Positions 49,117 to 57,468 of a stretch of DNA of 64,000 bases are shown here, piece after piece. How positions within the stretch are numbered: the stretch's first letter is position 1; every line of letters begins with the position of its first letter. Below the pieces are notes generated by a model. The model was not told the origin of the DNA, ran no database searches, and saw only the letters and a list, made by a program, of their open reading frames with translations. Origin of the DNA: a bacterium D16-50 (GTDB lineage: Bacteria; Bacillota; Clostridia; Lachnospirales; Lachnospiraceae); the NCBI GenBank assembly GCA_003612485.1, contig RAZA01000018.1:1-64000 (forward strand). Direction: 5' to 3'. Position numbers and translations under genes: made by a program.

Positions 49117-49886
49117 ATGACCACCCCCTGTCCCTGGGTGCCTTCCCCTGCCTGCGCTGCTTTTGGGTAATCCCCGATGCCGGTTCCCATGTCTTTCATG
49201 CTCCAGAGCACCTGCTCCAGTTCCTTGTCACGCTGGCGGAATCCCTCGTATTCCTGCCAGGTGTCACAGACCACCTCCAGCGGGTTCTCAAACAGGAGCA
49301 GATAGTCGGCATATTCCCCGAATGCCCCTTCCACGCCCAGCTCCCCATAGATGAAATTTACAGCGGCAATCTCTGATGCCATCCCAATGAGTTCCTCCTC
49401 AGGCTTCTGCCGAAGCTGACGGATGTATTCCTCATAATTTGCTTCCAGCCGCTCTTTCAGCTTTCTTTCCTTTCCGCTTTCCATGGTTTTGTCCGCCTCC
49501 TTCCCCATGCTTTCCCTGTCTCCCTTTATGGTTTCCCAGACCGGCCCTATCACTTCGTCCAGTTCCAGGTACTGCGGGTTGGCCACCATGTATCCGCACA
49601 GCAGCATACGGACTATCAGCTGGAATTCCGCAGCCCAGTCCCTTAAGTCCTGCCCTGTGTTCGCATACCAGGTGTCGAATTCACGGATCAGCGCCAGCGT
49701 CTGCCCGTCCGTTATCCCAAGCGGGAGGAATGCCAGGGGATGTCCTGCACCGTCATGGCAGAGCGCGTCCTCCGCCGCCACCCTCCCTGTCCTGTCTGAA
49801 CGCAGGGTAACCTGGCAGCCGTTATCCTCATCCATGGGAGATATGCCAATGACCTCATATATTTCATTTTTGTAGATTGTTTTCAT
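49110..49886 (-). CDS. Unknown 258-residue protein within the Tad cluster
   Basis: The product starts KTIYKNEIYEVIGISPMDEDNGCQVTLRSDRTGRVAAEDALC, a small beta-domain. A middle helical region of about 100 residues follows (EFQLIVRMLLCGYMVANPQYLELDEVIG). A C-terminal segment (YEEYIRQLRQKPEEELIGMASEIAAVNFIYGELGV...LLLFENPLEVVCDTWQEYEG) resembles DUF3848, although I am not certain. It overlaps the DUF4320-like gene by 7 nt and lies 27 nt after tadC. No enzyme motif is visible. It could be a cytoplasmic regulator or adaptor of the pilus machine. Confidence 0.6.
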   Translation of the reverse strand: MKTIYKNEIYEVIGISPMDEDNGCQVTLRSDRTGRVAAEDALCHDGAGHPLAFLPLGITDGQTLALIREFDTWYANTGQDLRDWAAEFQLIVRMLLCGYMVANPQYLELDEVIGPVWETIKGDRESMGKEADKTMESGKERKLKERLEANYEEYIRQLRQKPEEELIGMASEIAAVNFIYGELGVEGAFGEYADYLLLFENPLEVVCDTWQEYEGFRQRDKELEQVLWSMKDMGTGIGDYPKAAQAGEGTQGQGVVMC

Positions 49887-49913
49887 ATTGAATCCCTTTC
49901 CATCTCCCTTTAC

Positions 49914-50795
49914 TTAAAACATCCCGCCGAGGCTCTGGAGCGCCACATAGCAGATAATGACGAGGTAGGTCAGCAGGAAGCATACCAGCATGATGAAAGA
50001 GAACACCCTGATCTTGGGCGGTATCTTCTGCGCCTGCGCTTTCAGCCTCTGCAGCTCCATCTGCTTGAAGTCATGGGAGAGCATCTGGAAATATACGGCG
50101 CTGTCATCCCCACGCAGCACGCCGATCAGCCCCCGCACCACGTCCGAGAGCATCGGGGAGTTGAGCCTCGCCTCGAACCGGGTCAGCGCCGCCTCATAGT
50201 TGGACGAGCGCATGTCCGCTAACAGGATGTCAAGCTCCCCCGTCAGCGCCTCCCCCGCATTCCCCCGGAAACGCTCCAGCATGCCGATGACGTTGCGGCT
50301 GGCTTTCAGCTCCTGCTCGATGGTCGCCACCATCCTGGGAAGCTCCCCCTCTATCTGCTCCCGCTTTGCTTTCAGCTTCTCGTCCGCCTTCCCGGTCTCC
50401 TTGAAATACAGCAGGAGGGACAGGACCACCACAAAGGGCGACAGAAGCGGCATCAGGAAGATGCAGGGGACCACGCCTGAAAGCACCGCCCCCGCTTTCA
50501 CAAGGGCGTATGCCTGGTATACCTCCGGCTCCATGCCCATGCCGCCGGCCTTCAGCACATTTGCCATCCGGCTTCTCTTGTATTCATCCATCCGGATGTA
50601 TCTCGACAGCTTTACGGCTGCTGACATCAGTCCTGCCTCCACGGTCTTTGCCGCTTTCTTCTCCTGCCTTGCCGCCCCAAGCATGGCCCTGGATGCGCCG
50701 CTGGTCGGCAGGCGTAAGGATGCGGCTGCCAGGCAGAACAGCCCAAGGGCTAAAAACACCCCGAATAAGAATAAAAGTCCCGTCATGATGCTCAC
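49914..50795 (-). CDS. tadC: TadC-like pilus inner-membrane platform protein
   Basis: This 293-residue GspF/TadC family protein starts with a hydrophobic segment (IMTGLLFLFGVFLALGLFCLAAASL). It carries a cytoplasmic helical domain, a central pair of hydrophobic stretches (VLSGVVPCIFLMPLLSPFVVVLSLLLYF), the T2SS-F domain (LPRMVATIEQELKASRNVIGMLERFRG) and a C-terminal transmembrane helix (IMLVCFLLTYLVIICYVALQ). It forms, with TadB, the membrane platform on which CpaF acts. It overlaps tadB by 4 nt. Confidence 0.85.
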   Translation of the reverse strand: MSIMTGLLFLFGVFLALGLFCLAAASLRLPTSGASRAMLGAARQEKKAAKTVEAGLMSAAVKLSRYIRMDEYKRSRMANVLKAGGMGMEPEVYQAYALVKAGAVLSGVVPCIFLMPLLSPFVVVLSLLLYFKETGKADEKLKAKREQIEGELPRMVATIEQELKASRNVIGMLERFRGNAGEALTGELDILLADMRSSNYEAALTRFEARLNSPMLSDVVRGLIGVLRGDDSAVYFQMLSHDFKQMELQRLKAQAQKIPPKIRVFSFIMLVCFLLTYLVIICYVALQSLGGMF

Positions 50796-51721
50796 CTCCT
50801 GTATTCAATGGGACGGGTCAGCTTCACCACGAAGCCTGCGGACACAAAGATCGCCGCGGCTGTGGCGGACAGGATCACCTGTCCTAACGGCGTATGCATC
50901 AGCACATGGTACCAGTCCTTGTTCAGCAGGTACATCAATGGGATGTTGCCCACCACGAAGATGACCATGATCAGGAATTCCTTGCGGGGTTCCGCGATCA
51001 GGTATTCCAGTTCCGCATTCACATTGCGCATGTCCGAGAGCTTCGCCACGATGGGCGTCAGGGTGGTCTTCAGGCTCCGGTCATTCTGGCAGTCGCTGAT
51101 GGCGTCGCACCATTCCCGGAACACCTCGTTATCTATCCGTCCCCGCATGGTCTTTAAGGCCGTCTCCACATCCGGGCTGACCATCTTGACCTGCATCAGG
51201 AAGTCCCGGAACACCTTTGACACCGGCGGGTTCAGGTAGCTGATGTTTTCCTCCACTGCAGTCACGATGTCCTCGGTCCGCAGATAGGCGGTGGTGATGA
51301 CCGACAGCGCCGTTTCCAACTCTGCCGATACGTCACGCTTGTAATGGCTGGCCGTCAGCTTCACATACCAGAACGGCAGGAACAAAAACCCCACTGCCAT
51401 GACCGGGGCCAGGAAAAAGTTCCCCAAAAGTATGGCGGTGGAGCCGCCTGCACAGAACAGAGCAAGGGCTGCCGCACATACCAGGGAAAAGCGCCGGCCC
51501 CTCCCCGTCATCTCCAGCACACCCTGTGCCTCCAGTATCTCCCGGCGCAGGGGGCCGGGTTTCTTCCGCCCGGAGGTCTCCCGGATGTCCTCCCGGATGC
51601 TGCCTTTGGGTTTTATCAGAAAGTCAAACAGGCCGTCCGTGAATTCCGTGGGCTTTAATCCCAGGATCAGGAACACGCCGGTGACCAGCCCGGCGCAGGC
51701 CAACAGCTGGATCGCTGTCAT
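50792..51721 (-). CDS. tadB: TadB-like pilus inner-membrane platform protein
   Basis: This 309-residue TadB/GspF-family membrane protein has N-terminal helices (AIQLLACAGLVTGVFLILGL), a middle pair (FSLVCAAALALFCAGGSTAILLGNFFLAPVMAVGFLFLPFW), and the T2SS-F domain (VSAELETALSVITTAYLRTEDIVTAVEENISYLNPPVSKVFRDFL). Further helices end it (EFLIMVIFVVGNIPLMYLL and LSATAAAIFVSAGFVV). It is coupled by 4-nt overlaps to both cpaF and tadC. It works with TadC as the inner-membrane base of the Tad pilus. Confidence 0.85.
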   Translation of the reverse strand: MTAIQLLACAGLVTGVFLILGLKPTEFTDGLFDFLIKPKGSIREDIRETSGRKKPGPLRREILEAQGVLEMTGRGRRFSLVCAAALALFCAGGSTAILLGNFFLAPVMAVGFLFLPFWYVKLTASHYKRDVSAELETALSVITTAYLRTEDIVTAVEENISYLNPPVSKVFRDFLMQVKMVSPDVETALKTMRGRIDNEVFREWCDAISDCQNDRSLKTTLTPIVAKLSDMRNVNAELEYLIAEPRKEFLIMVIFVVGNIPLMYLLNKDWYHVLMHTPLGQVILSATAAAIFVSAGFVVKLTRPIEYRR

Positions 51722-53679
51722 AGGGCATCCCCCTCCTTCCTTTTTCCGTTTTTATCAGGCGCAGCCAGGAGCCGCATGAGCATCTCCTGGGGCATCCCGT
51801 TCTCCATCAGGCGGCGGGCCAGCCCCTCCGAAATGGGATTGACTTGGCTGTGGCTCCCCTTGATGATGAATTTCCCGTCCTCCACCCGGTTCTCCGTGAT
51901 CTGGTACTGGAACAGGGGGCGGAACTTTCTTGTGCCGTCCGGCAGGATCTCGCATTCCATGATCTCCATCAGCCGCCGGTCCTTGTTCTCCAGCTGCTTA
52001 CAGAACGCCACGATGGGGTATGCCTCCGTGACGAACCCCATCAGGGTATCATCGCCCATGTCGACAGCCCTCTTGCAGAGGGACACCATGCGCCTGTAGG
52101 TGGCGTCGCAGCTCATGGAGTGTATGGTGGTCACCACGGCCACGCCGGTGCGGGCGGCCTCCTGCGCCGCATTCGCCTCCGGCCCCCGCATCTCCCCCAC
52201 CACGATGATGTCCGGGTTGAAGCGCAGCGCCATGTCAAGGAGTGCGATCTGGTCCACCCTCTGGCGCTCGTTCTCGCTGTCGCGGGTCAGGGTATGGATG
52301 ACGGAATTGACCACTTTTCCCTCCTTCCTGCGCACCAGGGCCAGCTCCCTGGAGCCGTTCTCTATGCTGTAGATGCGCTTGCCGTCCGGGATGGTGGTGA
52401 GCAGCCACCCCAGGAGGGTGGTCTTGCCGGAGCTGGTGGCCCCCGCCACGCACACGGAGATGCCGTACCGGATGCACTCCGCCAGAAAGTCCAGCATCTG
52501 CCCCGTTGCCGTGCCGCCTTTTATGAAGTCCTGCTTTTTCATGCTCTGGGGGTTGACGATGCGGATGCTGGCCGCCACGCCTACGTCCTCATCCACGATG
52601 GGCGTTTTCAGCACGGCGATACGGATGTTCTTGGAGAGATGCCCAAGGACGCTGGGGCTGGCGTCATCCAGCACCATGCCGGAGACATGCAGCATGCGCC
52701 TCACCACGTTGACGGCATGTTCCGGGCTGTCAAAATGCTCCGCAAGCTTCTCCGTCACGCCGCCCGCAAACTGCACCTCCACGTCATCCCATGCATTGAT
52801 GTCGATTTCCTCAATGCCCTCCCCATAGATATATTTGGTCAGGAAACCGAATTCCGCCATCTCAGAATAGATGGCGGAGATCAGCGTTTCCGTATCCATG
52901 CCGGGCACGGATATCCGGTGGTCCTGGATGTACTTGCCCGCAAAACGCCGGATCTGCGCCCTTGCATCCCCGCTTCCTTCTGCCGTGACCAGGCTGCTGT
53001 ACTCCTTGGACAGGTACGTCTGCACCTCCTTTAACACGGAGGCGAAATCCCTGCCCTCTGCGTCCGCCTCAAAGAACAGGCCGTGGGTGCGCAGCGTCCT
53101 GACATCCCGTCTGGGGGCGATGCCGGCCTCCCCTGTTTCGGGGGATTCCCCGCTTTCCGGAAATTCCTCCCTGGAGTGTCCCGCCTCCCCGGCAGGGATA
53201 TACTGTATTTCCTCTGCCGCAGGTTTACAGACGTTTTCCGCCTGTTTCCCGGCATCTGTCTGGATCTTTCTGCTTTCATCTGCATGTACGGAAATGATCC
53301 CCCTGCCATCTCCCATTGCCTTATCTTCACTGCCGGAATATCCTGCCGACATCCCTGCACCATCAGGGCATCCTGCCGTCCTGCCCAGGCATTCATTTAA
53401 CAGGCTGTCCAGATATTCCTCCCCAGCAGGTGCCAGGGAGGGCATACCTGTCCTTGTGCTGCTCCCCGGCATATATCCTGCCCTTGGACCGTCCTCCGGT
53501 ACATTTCCCGATCCCATACCATCCTCCGGCACATTTTTCACTCCAGCCTGCCCTGTCTCTTTGCACCCTGCATGTGCAGTTTCCGCCTTCGAATTCCCCG
53601 CAGCCACGCTTTTTCCTGTCTGAACACTTCCGGAAGAATCCCCCTGGAATGCCGCCCTGCTCCGCTTCTCCCCTAACAT
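51718..53679 (-). CDS. cpaF: CpaF/TadA-type pilus assembly ATPase with a disordered N-terminus
   Basis: CpaF/TadA hydrolyses ATP to extend the Flp/Tad pilus. The catalytic core lies in the C-terminal 440 residues: KEVQTYLSKEYSSLV, GIEEIDINAWDDVEV, Walker A CVAGATSSGKTTLLGWL, the Asp box region, Walker B-like NPDIIVVGEMRGPEAN and the His box TTIHSMSCDATYRRMV. The first roughly 200 residues are low-complexity (Gly/Ser/Pro/Glu rich, with NVPEDG repeated) and absent from ordinary CpaF of about 450 residues. The total is 653 residues. It overlaps the preceding ATPase gene by 7 nt. An internal start could give a shorter form. Confidence 0.9.
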   Translation of the reverse strand: MLGEKRSRAAFQGDSSGSVQTGKSVAAGNSKAETAHAGCKETGQAGVKNVPEDGMGSGNVPEDGPRAGYMPGSSTRTGMPSLAPAGEEYLDSLLNECLGRTAGCPDGAGMSAGYSGSEDKAMGDGRGIISVHADESRKIQTDAGKQAENVCKPAAEEIQYIPAGEAGHSREEFPESGESPETGEAGIAPRRDVRTLRTHGLFFEADAEGRDFASVLKEVQTYLSKEYSSLVTAEGSGDARAQIRRFAGKYIQDHRISVPGMDTETLISAIYSEMAEFGFLTKYIYGEGIEEIDINAWDDVEVQFAGGVTEKLAEHFDSPEHAVNVVRRMLHVSGMVLDDASPSVLGHLSKNIRIAVLKTPIVDEDVGVAASIRIVNPQSMKKQDFIKGGTATGQMLDFLAECIRYGISVCVAGATSSGKTTLLGWLLTTIPDGKRIYSIENGSRELALVRRKEGKVVNSVIHTLTRDSENERQRVDQIALLDMALRFNPDIIVVGEMRGPEANAAQEAARTGVAVVTTIHSMSCDATYRRMVSLCKRAVDMGDDTLMGFVTEAYPIVAFCKQLENKDRRLMEIMECEILPDGTRKFRPLFQYQITENRVEDGKFIIKGSHSQVNPISEGLARRLMENGMPQEMLMRLLAAPDKNGKRKEGDAL

Positions 53680-54485
53680 CCGAACACCTCCTTTGTGATG
53701 GCCTCCAGGGATTTCCGGAATGCCCTGCTGTCCTTCAGCCCCAGCTCCTTGAACAGGTTCCCCTCCAGGACCTGTGACGCCACCTCCCCGGAATGGGGGA
53801 TCTGGAACGAAACGCTCCCCAGCACCTGCTCCATATGTCCGCTTGCCTCGTTAGGGTACACGTTGCTTGCCACCTTGTACTGCTTCTCCGCATCCCATCT
53901 GCTCTCTTTTAACAGGGGCAGCTGGCTGGACAGGTAGCTGATGGATTTTAAGTCACAGTTTACCATCCGCAGCACCGCATCGGACTTGAGCAGGGCGATG
54001 GCGGAAAGGATGTCATTGGCGATGGAGCTGCCGCAGTCAATGATGACATAGGGTGCGATGTTCCTTAACGCCTGCAGCAGTTCCTCCGCCTGGGTCCGCT
54101 CATAGGGCGGGTAGGTGTATTCGTTCTCCCCTTTCCTCATCCCGATGATGGCAAGGTGGCGGAACCGCTTATGGGTGATGCAGTTGTGCCGCACCAGGGA
54201 CTCCGACACATGGCTTGCCGCAAGGATGCTCCCCAGGGAATGTTCTTCCTCCAGGTCCCCCGGAGGGCAGATGCAGGGGAGCATGGGCGTGTTCATGTCG
54301 CATAAGAGCAGCGCCACGTCTTTCTTCCGTTGTGCCAGGTACGCTGCCAGCTTGACGGCCACCGTTGTCTTGCCGCAGCCGGAGCTTCCCCACACCGCCA
54401 GCATCCGGTTATCCTTTTCCGGCCAGATGGCGGCATCCTCCCCAGCCTCACGCCGGCTGAATATGCTGTTTTTCATGAAATTCAA
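53673..54485 (-). CDS. TadZ/CpaE-like ParA-type ATPase
   Basis: This 270-residue ParA/MinD-superfamily ATPase has the deviant Walker A WGSSGCGKTTVAVKLAAYL near residue 32, Walker A' LLLCDMNTPM and a Walker B-like PYVIIDCGSSI. In Tad systems TadZ/CpaE positions the pilus machine at the cell pole. The classic TadZ N-terminal receiver-like domain is missing, so this is the minimal ATPase. It lies between the CpaB-like gene (3-nt gap) and cpaF (7-nt overlap), the usual Tad order. Confidence 0.82.
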   Translation of the reverse strand: MNFMKNSIFSRREAGEDAAIWPEKDNRMLAVWGSSGCGKTTVAVKLAAYLAQRKKDVALLLCDMNTPMLPCICPPGDLEEEHSLGSILAASHVSESLVRHNCITHKRFRHLAIIGMRKGENEYTYPPYERTQAEELLQALRNIAPYVIIDCGSSIANDILSAIALLKSDAVLRMVNCDLKSISYLSSQLPLLKESRWDAEKQYKVASNVYPNEASGHMEQVLGSVSFQIPHSGEVASQVLEGNLFKELGLKDSRAFRKSLEAITKEVFGC

Positions 54486-54488
54486 TCC

Positions 54489-55358
54489 TTACTCCACCCC
54501 GCTTCCCGACAGCGCTTCCTCCGCTTTTTCGATTTCCTCTTTCATGGACCAGGTGTCCGCGGGGTTCCCGCTGCTTTCCCCTGTTTCCTGCCCGCCGTCT
54601 GCGGCTTCTTCCCCGTTTTCTTCTGCAGGCGCATACAGTTCCTCCAGCACGGCCTCCTGCGCCGCGATAAACCGGGCGGCGGAATCTGCATCCCCGCGGT
54701 ATACCAGGGAAAGGTGCAGCTTGCCGTCCGCTTCCAGCTCTGCCAGTATCCTGGACTGCTCCGGCGTGGCCAGCAGCGTCACGGTGGTGGGCAGCTCCCT
54801 TTCGGAGCCCTCATCCTCCCGCTCACCCGTATTGGCGTCATACCCGCTGTTCGCCGTCACGGCGATGACCTCCACATACTTAAGCTCCGGCGGGATCACG
54901 GTCACCCCCTGTTTCCTGTAATCCGGGGCGATGACGGATACGATGTCGCCGCTCTGCAGCTTCCCGGACAGCCCATTGGCAAAGGCTTTCACCGTCACGG
55001 ACATGGCCTGCTTTTCACCGTTTAAGCTGTAAAGGTAGATATTTTCCGCGGCAGGCTCATCCGCAATCTTTGATGCGATGATATAATCCCCCGGCACGAA
55101 ATCGGCGGAGGCATATCTGCCGATGGCCGTATCAGGGTTCCTCACCACATCCTCCGGCAGGTTATACCCGCCTACCTCCACCACCTTTACCTGCGCCGCC
55201 GTGATCTCCTCGCCCTTTTTGATCTCCCTGACCACCCGCACGATCTGTGTCTTTTCGCTGATGCTCCGGTTAAAAAGCGGCGTGACCGCAAAGCATATGA
55301 TCAACGACAAGATGATGCATGCCACGCCTATGACGATCCTGTTCTTAAAAATCTGCAT
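54489..55358 (-). CDS. cpaB: CpaB/RcpC-like SAF-domain protein
   Basis: The start is ATG 55358 after AGGAGGG. An in-frame upstream ATG at 55391 belongs to a 15-bp duplication (GGCACCTAATGCAGA) and has no ribosome-binding site. The 289-residue product has an N-terminal transmembrane helix (IVIGVACIILSLIICFAVTPLF). A SAF domain follows (VVREIKKGEEITAAQVKVVEVGGYNLPEDVVRN, GRYASADFVPGDYIIASKI), then an RcpC/CpaB domain (GLSGKLQSGDIVSVIAP) and an acidic tail. In Gram-negative bacteria CpaB acts near the secretin; here, with no secretin, it may anchor the pilus in the cell wall. Confidence 0.83.
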   Translation of the reverse strand: MQIFKNRIVIGVACIILSLIICFAVTPLFNRSISEKTQIVRVVREIKKGEEITAAQVKVVEVGGYNLPEDVVRNPDTAIGRYASADFVPGDYIIASKIADEPAAENIYLYSLNGEKQAMSVTVKAFANGLSGKLQSGDIVSVIAPDYRKQGVTVIPPELKYVEVIAVTANSGYDANTGEREDEGSERELPTTVTLLATPEQSRILAELEADGKLHLSLVYRGDADSAARFIAAQEAVLEELYAPAEENGEEAADGGQETGESSGNPADTWSMKEEIEKAEEALSGSGVE

Positions 55359-55433
55359 TAGGTGCCCTCCTGAAAATCTAATATTCTGCATTAGGTGCCG
55401 GGCGGGCCTTCCATGAAAGCCCGCCCCTTTTTA

Positions 55434-55532
55434 CTACCGCACTGCGTATCTTTTCCTGCGGCTGCGTAAGAATGCCGCCAGTGCTACCACAGGCACAGCG
55501 GCACAAAGTGTGATGATGAGTTTCTTTTTCAT
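55434..55532 (-). CDS. 32-residue membrane peptide in the Tad cluster
   Basis: An ATG at 55532, after GGAGG, encodes a 32-residue peptide: KKKLIITLCAAVPVVALAAF then LRSRRKRYAVR. It has one hydrophobic helix followed by a strongly basic tail, so the C-terminus should be cytoplasmic. It overlaps the end of the prepilin peptidase gene by 4 nt (ATGA), which implies coupled translation and supports it as a real gene. Possibly an accessory subunit of the peptidase or pilus base. The family is unknown to me. Confidence 0.6.
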   Translation of the reverse strand: MKKKLIITLCAAVPVVALAAFLRSRRKRYAVR

Positions 55533-55975
55533 ATGGTCCATCCTCCAATTTCCATAAAATATGCTGCGGCTGCCCCTGCCGCCAGGAACGGCCCTGCGGG
55601 GTAGGCGGTCCTTCCCTTCCTCCCCATAAGCCTTCCTGCGCAGGAGCAGATAAGCCCGTAAACGATAAACGCTGACAGCCCCATGACGGATGCCGCCAGG
55701 CTGGCCGGCAGCCCAAGCACGATCCCCATGGATGCCACCAGCTTGATGTCCCCGCCCCCAATCCCGCCTGTTCCATTTCCTGCCAGGGCCACCAAGAGGT
55801 ACGGCAGTGCCGTTAATGCCCCGGCAAGGTCCCACGGCGAAAAATGCAGCAGGGACAGCAGTGCAATGGCCGCCTGCAGGCAGTCCGGGATCTCCCTGTT
55901 TTTTATGTCGCAGGCGGAAACAATGGCCAGCAGAAAGAGGAACAGCACAGCCTGCAGCAGCATCCCCGGCGGCAT
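55529..55975 (-). CDS. A24-family prepilin peptidase (TadV/CpaA-like)
   Basis: This aspartic prepilin peptidase cleaves the leader of Flp-type pilins. The two catalytic aspartates lie in SACDIKNREIPD and GGGDIKLVASMG, with the conserved GxGGGD context. The 148-residue product has about four to five transmembrane helices (LLQAVLFLFLLAIV, WDLAGALTALPYLLVALAG, LAASVMGLSAFIVYGLI, AAGAAAAYFMEI). It lacks the methyltransferase domain, as TadV enzymes do. The start chosen is ATG 55975 (AGGGA site); ATG 56011, inside the pilin's last codons, is an alternative. Confidence 0.88.
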   Translation of the reverse strand: MPPGMLLQAVLFLFLLAIVSACDIKNREIPDCLQAAIALLSLLHFSPWDLAGALTALPYLLVALAGNGTGGIGGGDIKLVASMGIVLGLPASLAASVMGLSAFIVYGLICSCAGRLMGRKGRTAYPAGPFLAAGAAAAYFMEIGGWTI

Positions 55976-56000
55976 GGCCGTTCCCTGGCAGGCTGCCGGG

Positions 56001-56240
56001 TTAACCGGCATAGTTGAACATCTGCTGGATGCGGTTTACCAGCGTGGGCAGCACGGTGTCCTTGAACAGTGCGTACAGTCCTGCCAGCAGGAGCGCGCCA
56101 AGCACCACTGCGATCAGGATCTTGACCGCCGTGTCAACATAGCCCTCCCCGGAGCGCTCCGCCAGCTTTCTCTTTGCCTCCATGGCCTTTACTGCAAAAA
56201 CACCGCACATCCTGTTGAACTGATTTCTGATCTTCTTCAT
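56001..56240 (-). CDS. Flp-like pilin (DUF6133-like)
   Basis: The start is ATG 56240 after GGAGGG. The 79-residue product has a basic leader (KKIRNQFNRMCGVFAVKAMEAKRKLAERSGEG), the YVDTAVKILIAVVLGALLLAGLYALF hydrophobic helix and a short C-terminal part (LPTLVNRIQQMFNYAG). The layout is that of Flp/Tad pilins, with a putative processing site at Gly-Glu-Gly-Tyr before the helix, directly followed by a prepilin peptidase gene. I recall the family as DUF6133. It is the likely major subunit of a Tad-type pilus encoded by the ICE. Confidence 0.82.
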   Translation of the reverse strand: MKKIRNQFNRMCGVFAVKAMEAKRKLAERSGEGYVDTAVKILIAVVLGALLLAGLYALFKDTVLPTLVNRIQQMFNYAG

Positions 56241-56290
56241 TGATAATCCCTCCATTTTTTAGGTTTTTATGATATTGATTTTGTTGCCTG

Positions 56291-56674
56291 TTACATTCCT
56301 GCCATCTGCTGGCCTTCCTGGGGTGCTTCCCCTCCGGCTGCCTCCAGCCGGCCTTCCTGGGGCGTGCCGCCTTCGTGCGCTTCCTGCTGGGCAGGGGGCG
56401 CCTGCGCCATGGTGAGCGCCTGCTGGTAGGCATCCAGCACGGCATTGTGGAGCTCATTACGGAATTCTGCGGTCACAGGGAAGCACACTTCCTTGTAGCC
56501 GTCCACCGTCTTCCGGCTGGGCATGGATACAAACAGGCCGTCCCTGCCGCCCTCCACCACCTTGATCCCCCGCACGGCAAAGCAGCCGTCTATGGTCGCA
56601 GAGGCATAAGCCCGGATACCGCCCTGCTGTCCGGGCGGGTACATGGAACTGATCTTGACATCCAGTGTAGACAT
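56291..56674 (-). CDS. SpoVG-family protein
   Basis: This 127-residue protein has the SpoVG core: LDVKISSMYPPGQQGGIRAYASATIDGCFAVRGIKVVEGGRDGLFVSMPSRKTVDGYKEVCFPVTAEFRNELHNAVLDAYQQAL. A Gln/Gly/Glu-rich tail follows. SpoVG is a nucleic-acid-binding regulator conserved in Firmicutes; mobile-element copies probably tune element or host gene expression. The ATG at 56674 follows AAGGAGG. It heads the Tad cluster after the YodL-domain gene. Confidence 0.88.
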   Translation of the reverse strand: MSTLDVKISSMYPPGQQGGIRAYASATIDGCFAVRGIKVVEGGRDGLFVSMPSRKTVDGYKEVCFPVTAEFRNELHNAVLDAYQQALTMAQAPPAQQEAHEGGTPQEGRLEAAGGEAPQEGQQMAGM

Positions 56675-56760
56675 AAAAATCCTCCTTCTTTTTCTGCCTT
56701 TATAAAGGCATTGATGCTATCTATCCAGCAGACAGGCCGGCGTGGAGAGCCTTTTGCCTG

Positions 56761-57324
56761 TCAGAGCTGCATTGTCTGGCCCTGGACCTGCTGCGGGGCG
56801 GCAAATTCTATTTCCTGGAAGCCGGTGCGGTCCACATAGTAGAAGCTGCTCCCCGTGCCGTCATAAAGCTCCAGCACATCGCTCATGGAAAGGGAATGTC
56901 CTTTGTAGCTGGCGGGGAGGGCGCTGCCGTCATTCCCGAATTTCATGTACAGCGCCTCCAGGTCATTGGTCGGTGCCGCCCCGTCATACACTGCCTGGTA
57001 GTTCTCCTGGTCCGGCAGGCCGAACTTCCTGCACGTTTCCTCATACCCGATGAATTTCATGTACACATCCACATCGGGTTTCAGCTGCCAGACACGGACA
57101 TTCCTCAGCCCCTGCGCCGCAGCGCCCTCCTGTCCCCCGGCCATGAGGCGGTCAAACATCCCGTCCATCCATCTGACTTCCCGGATATGGCGCTGCCTTT
57201 CCAGGAACCTGCTGATTTCATCCCCTTTGAACATGGGGTCTACCACGGCGCACCCGTCCTCCACCCTGCCGGCCTTATTTCCGTAAAACATGATGATCCC
57301 GTTTTCAATCCGGACCTGGTTCAC
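56761..57324 (-). CDS. YodL-domain protein
   Basis: The start is GTG 57324 after GGAGGGAG. The 187-residue product has an N-terminal beta-rich region (NQVRIENGIIMFYGNKAGRVEDGCAVVDPMF). A C-terminal YodL-like domain follows: YQAVYDGAAPTNDLEALYMKFGNDGSALPASYKGHSLSMSDVLELYDGTGSSFYYVDRTGFQEIEF. YodL domains are frequent in Clostridia ICE proteins of unknown role; in Bacillus, YodL itself perturbs cell shape and division when overproduced. The gene is the first after structured RNA copy B, whose 3' end lies 51 nt upstream. Confidence 0.8.
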   Translation of the reverse strand: MNQVRIENGIIMFYGNKAGRVEDGCAVVDPMFKGDEISRFLERQRHIREVRWMDGMFDRLMAGGQEGAAAQGLRNVRVWQLKPDVDVYMKFIGYEETCRKFGLPDQENYQAVYDGAAPTNDLEALYMKFGNDGSALPASYKGHSLSMSDVLELYDGTGSSFYYVDRTGFQEIEFAAPQQVQGQTMQL

Positions 57325-57374
57325 ATTTCTCCCTCCTTCCTGCATAATACAGGCGCCGCCTGTGTTATTGCGTG

Positions 57375-57468
57375 AGAAGAATGCCTGCTCTCGGCATTAT
57401 TCAGTGTGTAACTTAGAAATTCTTAGCGGGCGTACTTTGGACGCTTAGAATTTCCTTACACACTTTTA
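57375..57468 (-). ncRNA. Repeated structured RNA element, copy B
   Basis: It starts TAAAAGTGTG, with TAA being the stop codon of the gene at 57466. Pairs are: GTGTGTAA with TTACACAC, then a stem at element positions 14-27/41-54 keeping the same A·A mismatch (23·45) as copy A, and a loop with CCAAA and ACGCC. A second hairpin (GAATAATGCC/GGCATTCTTC, one mismatch) follows. Ungapped comparison over the first 66 nt gives 50 identities; eight of the sixteen differences form four compensated base pairs. Confidence 0.75.
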
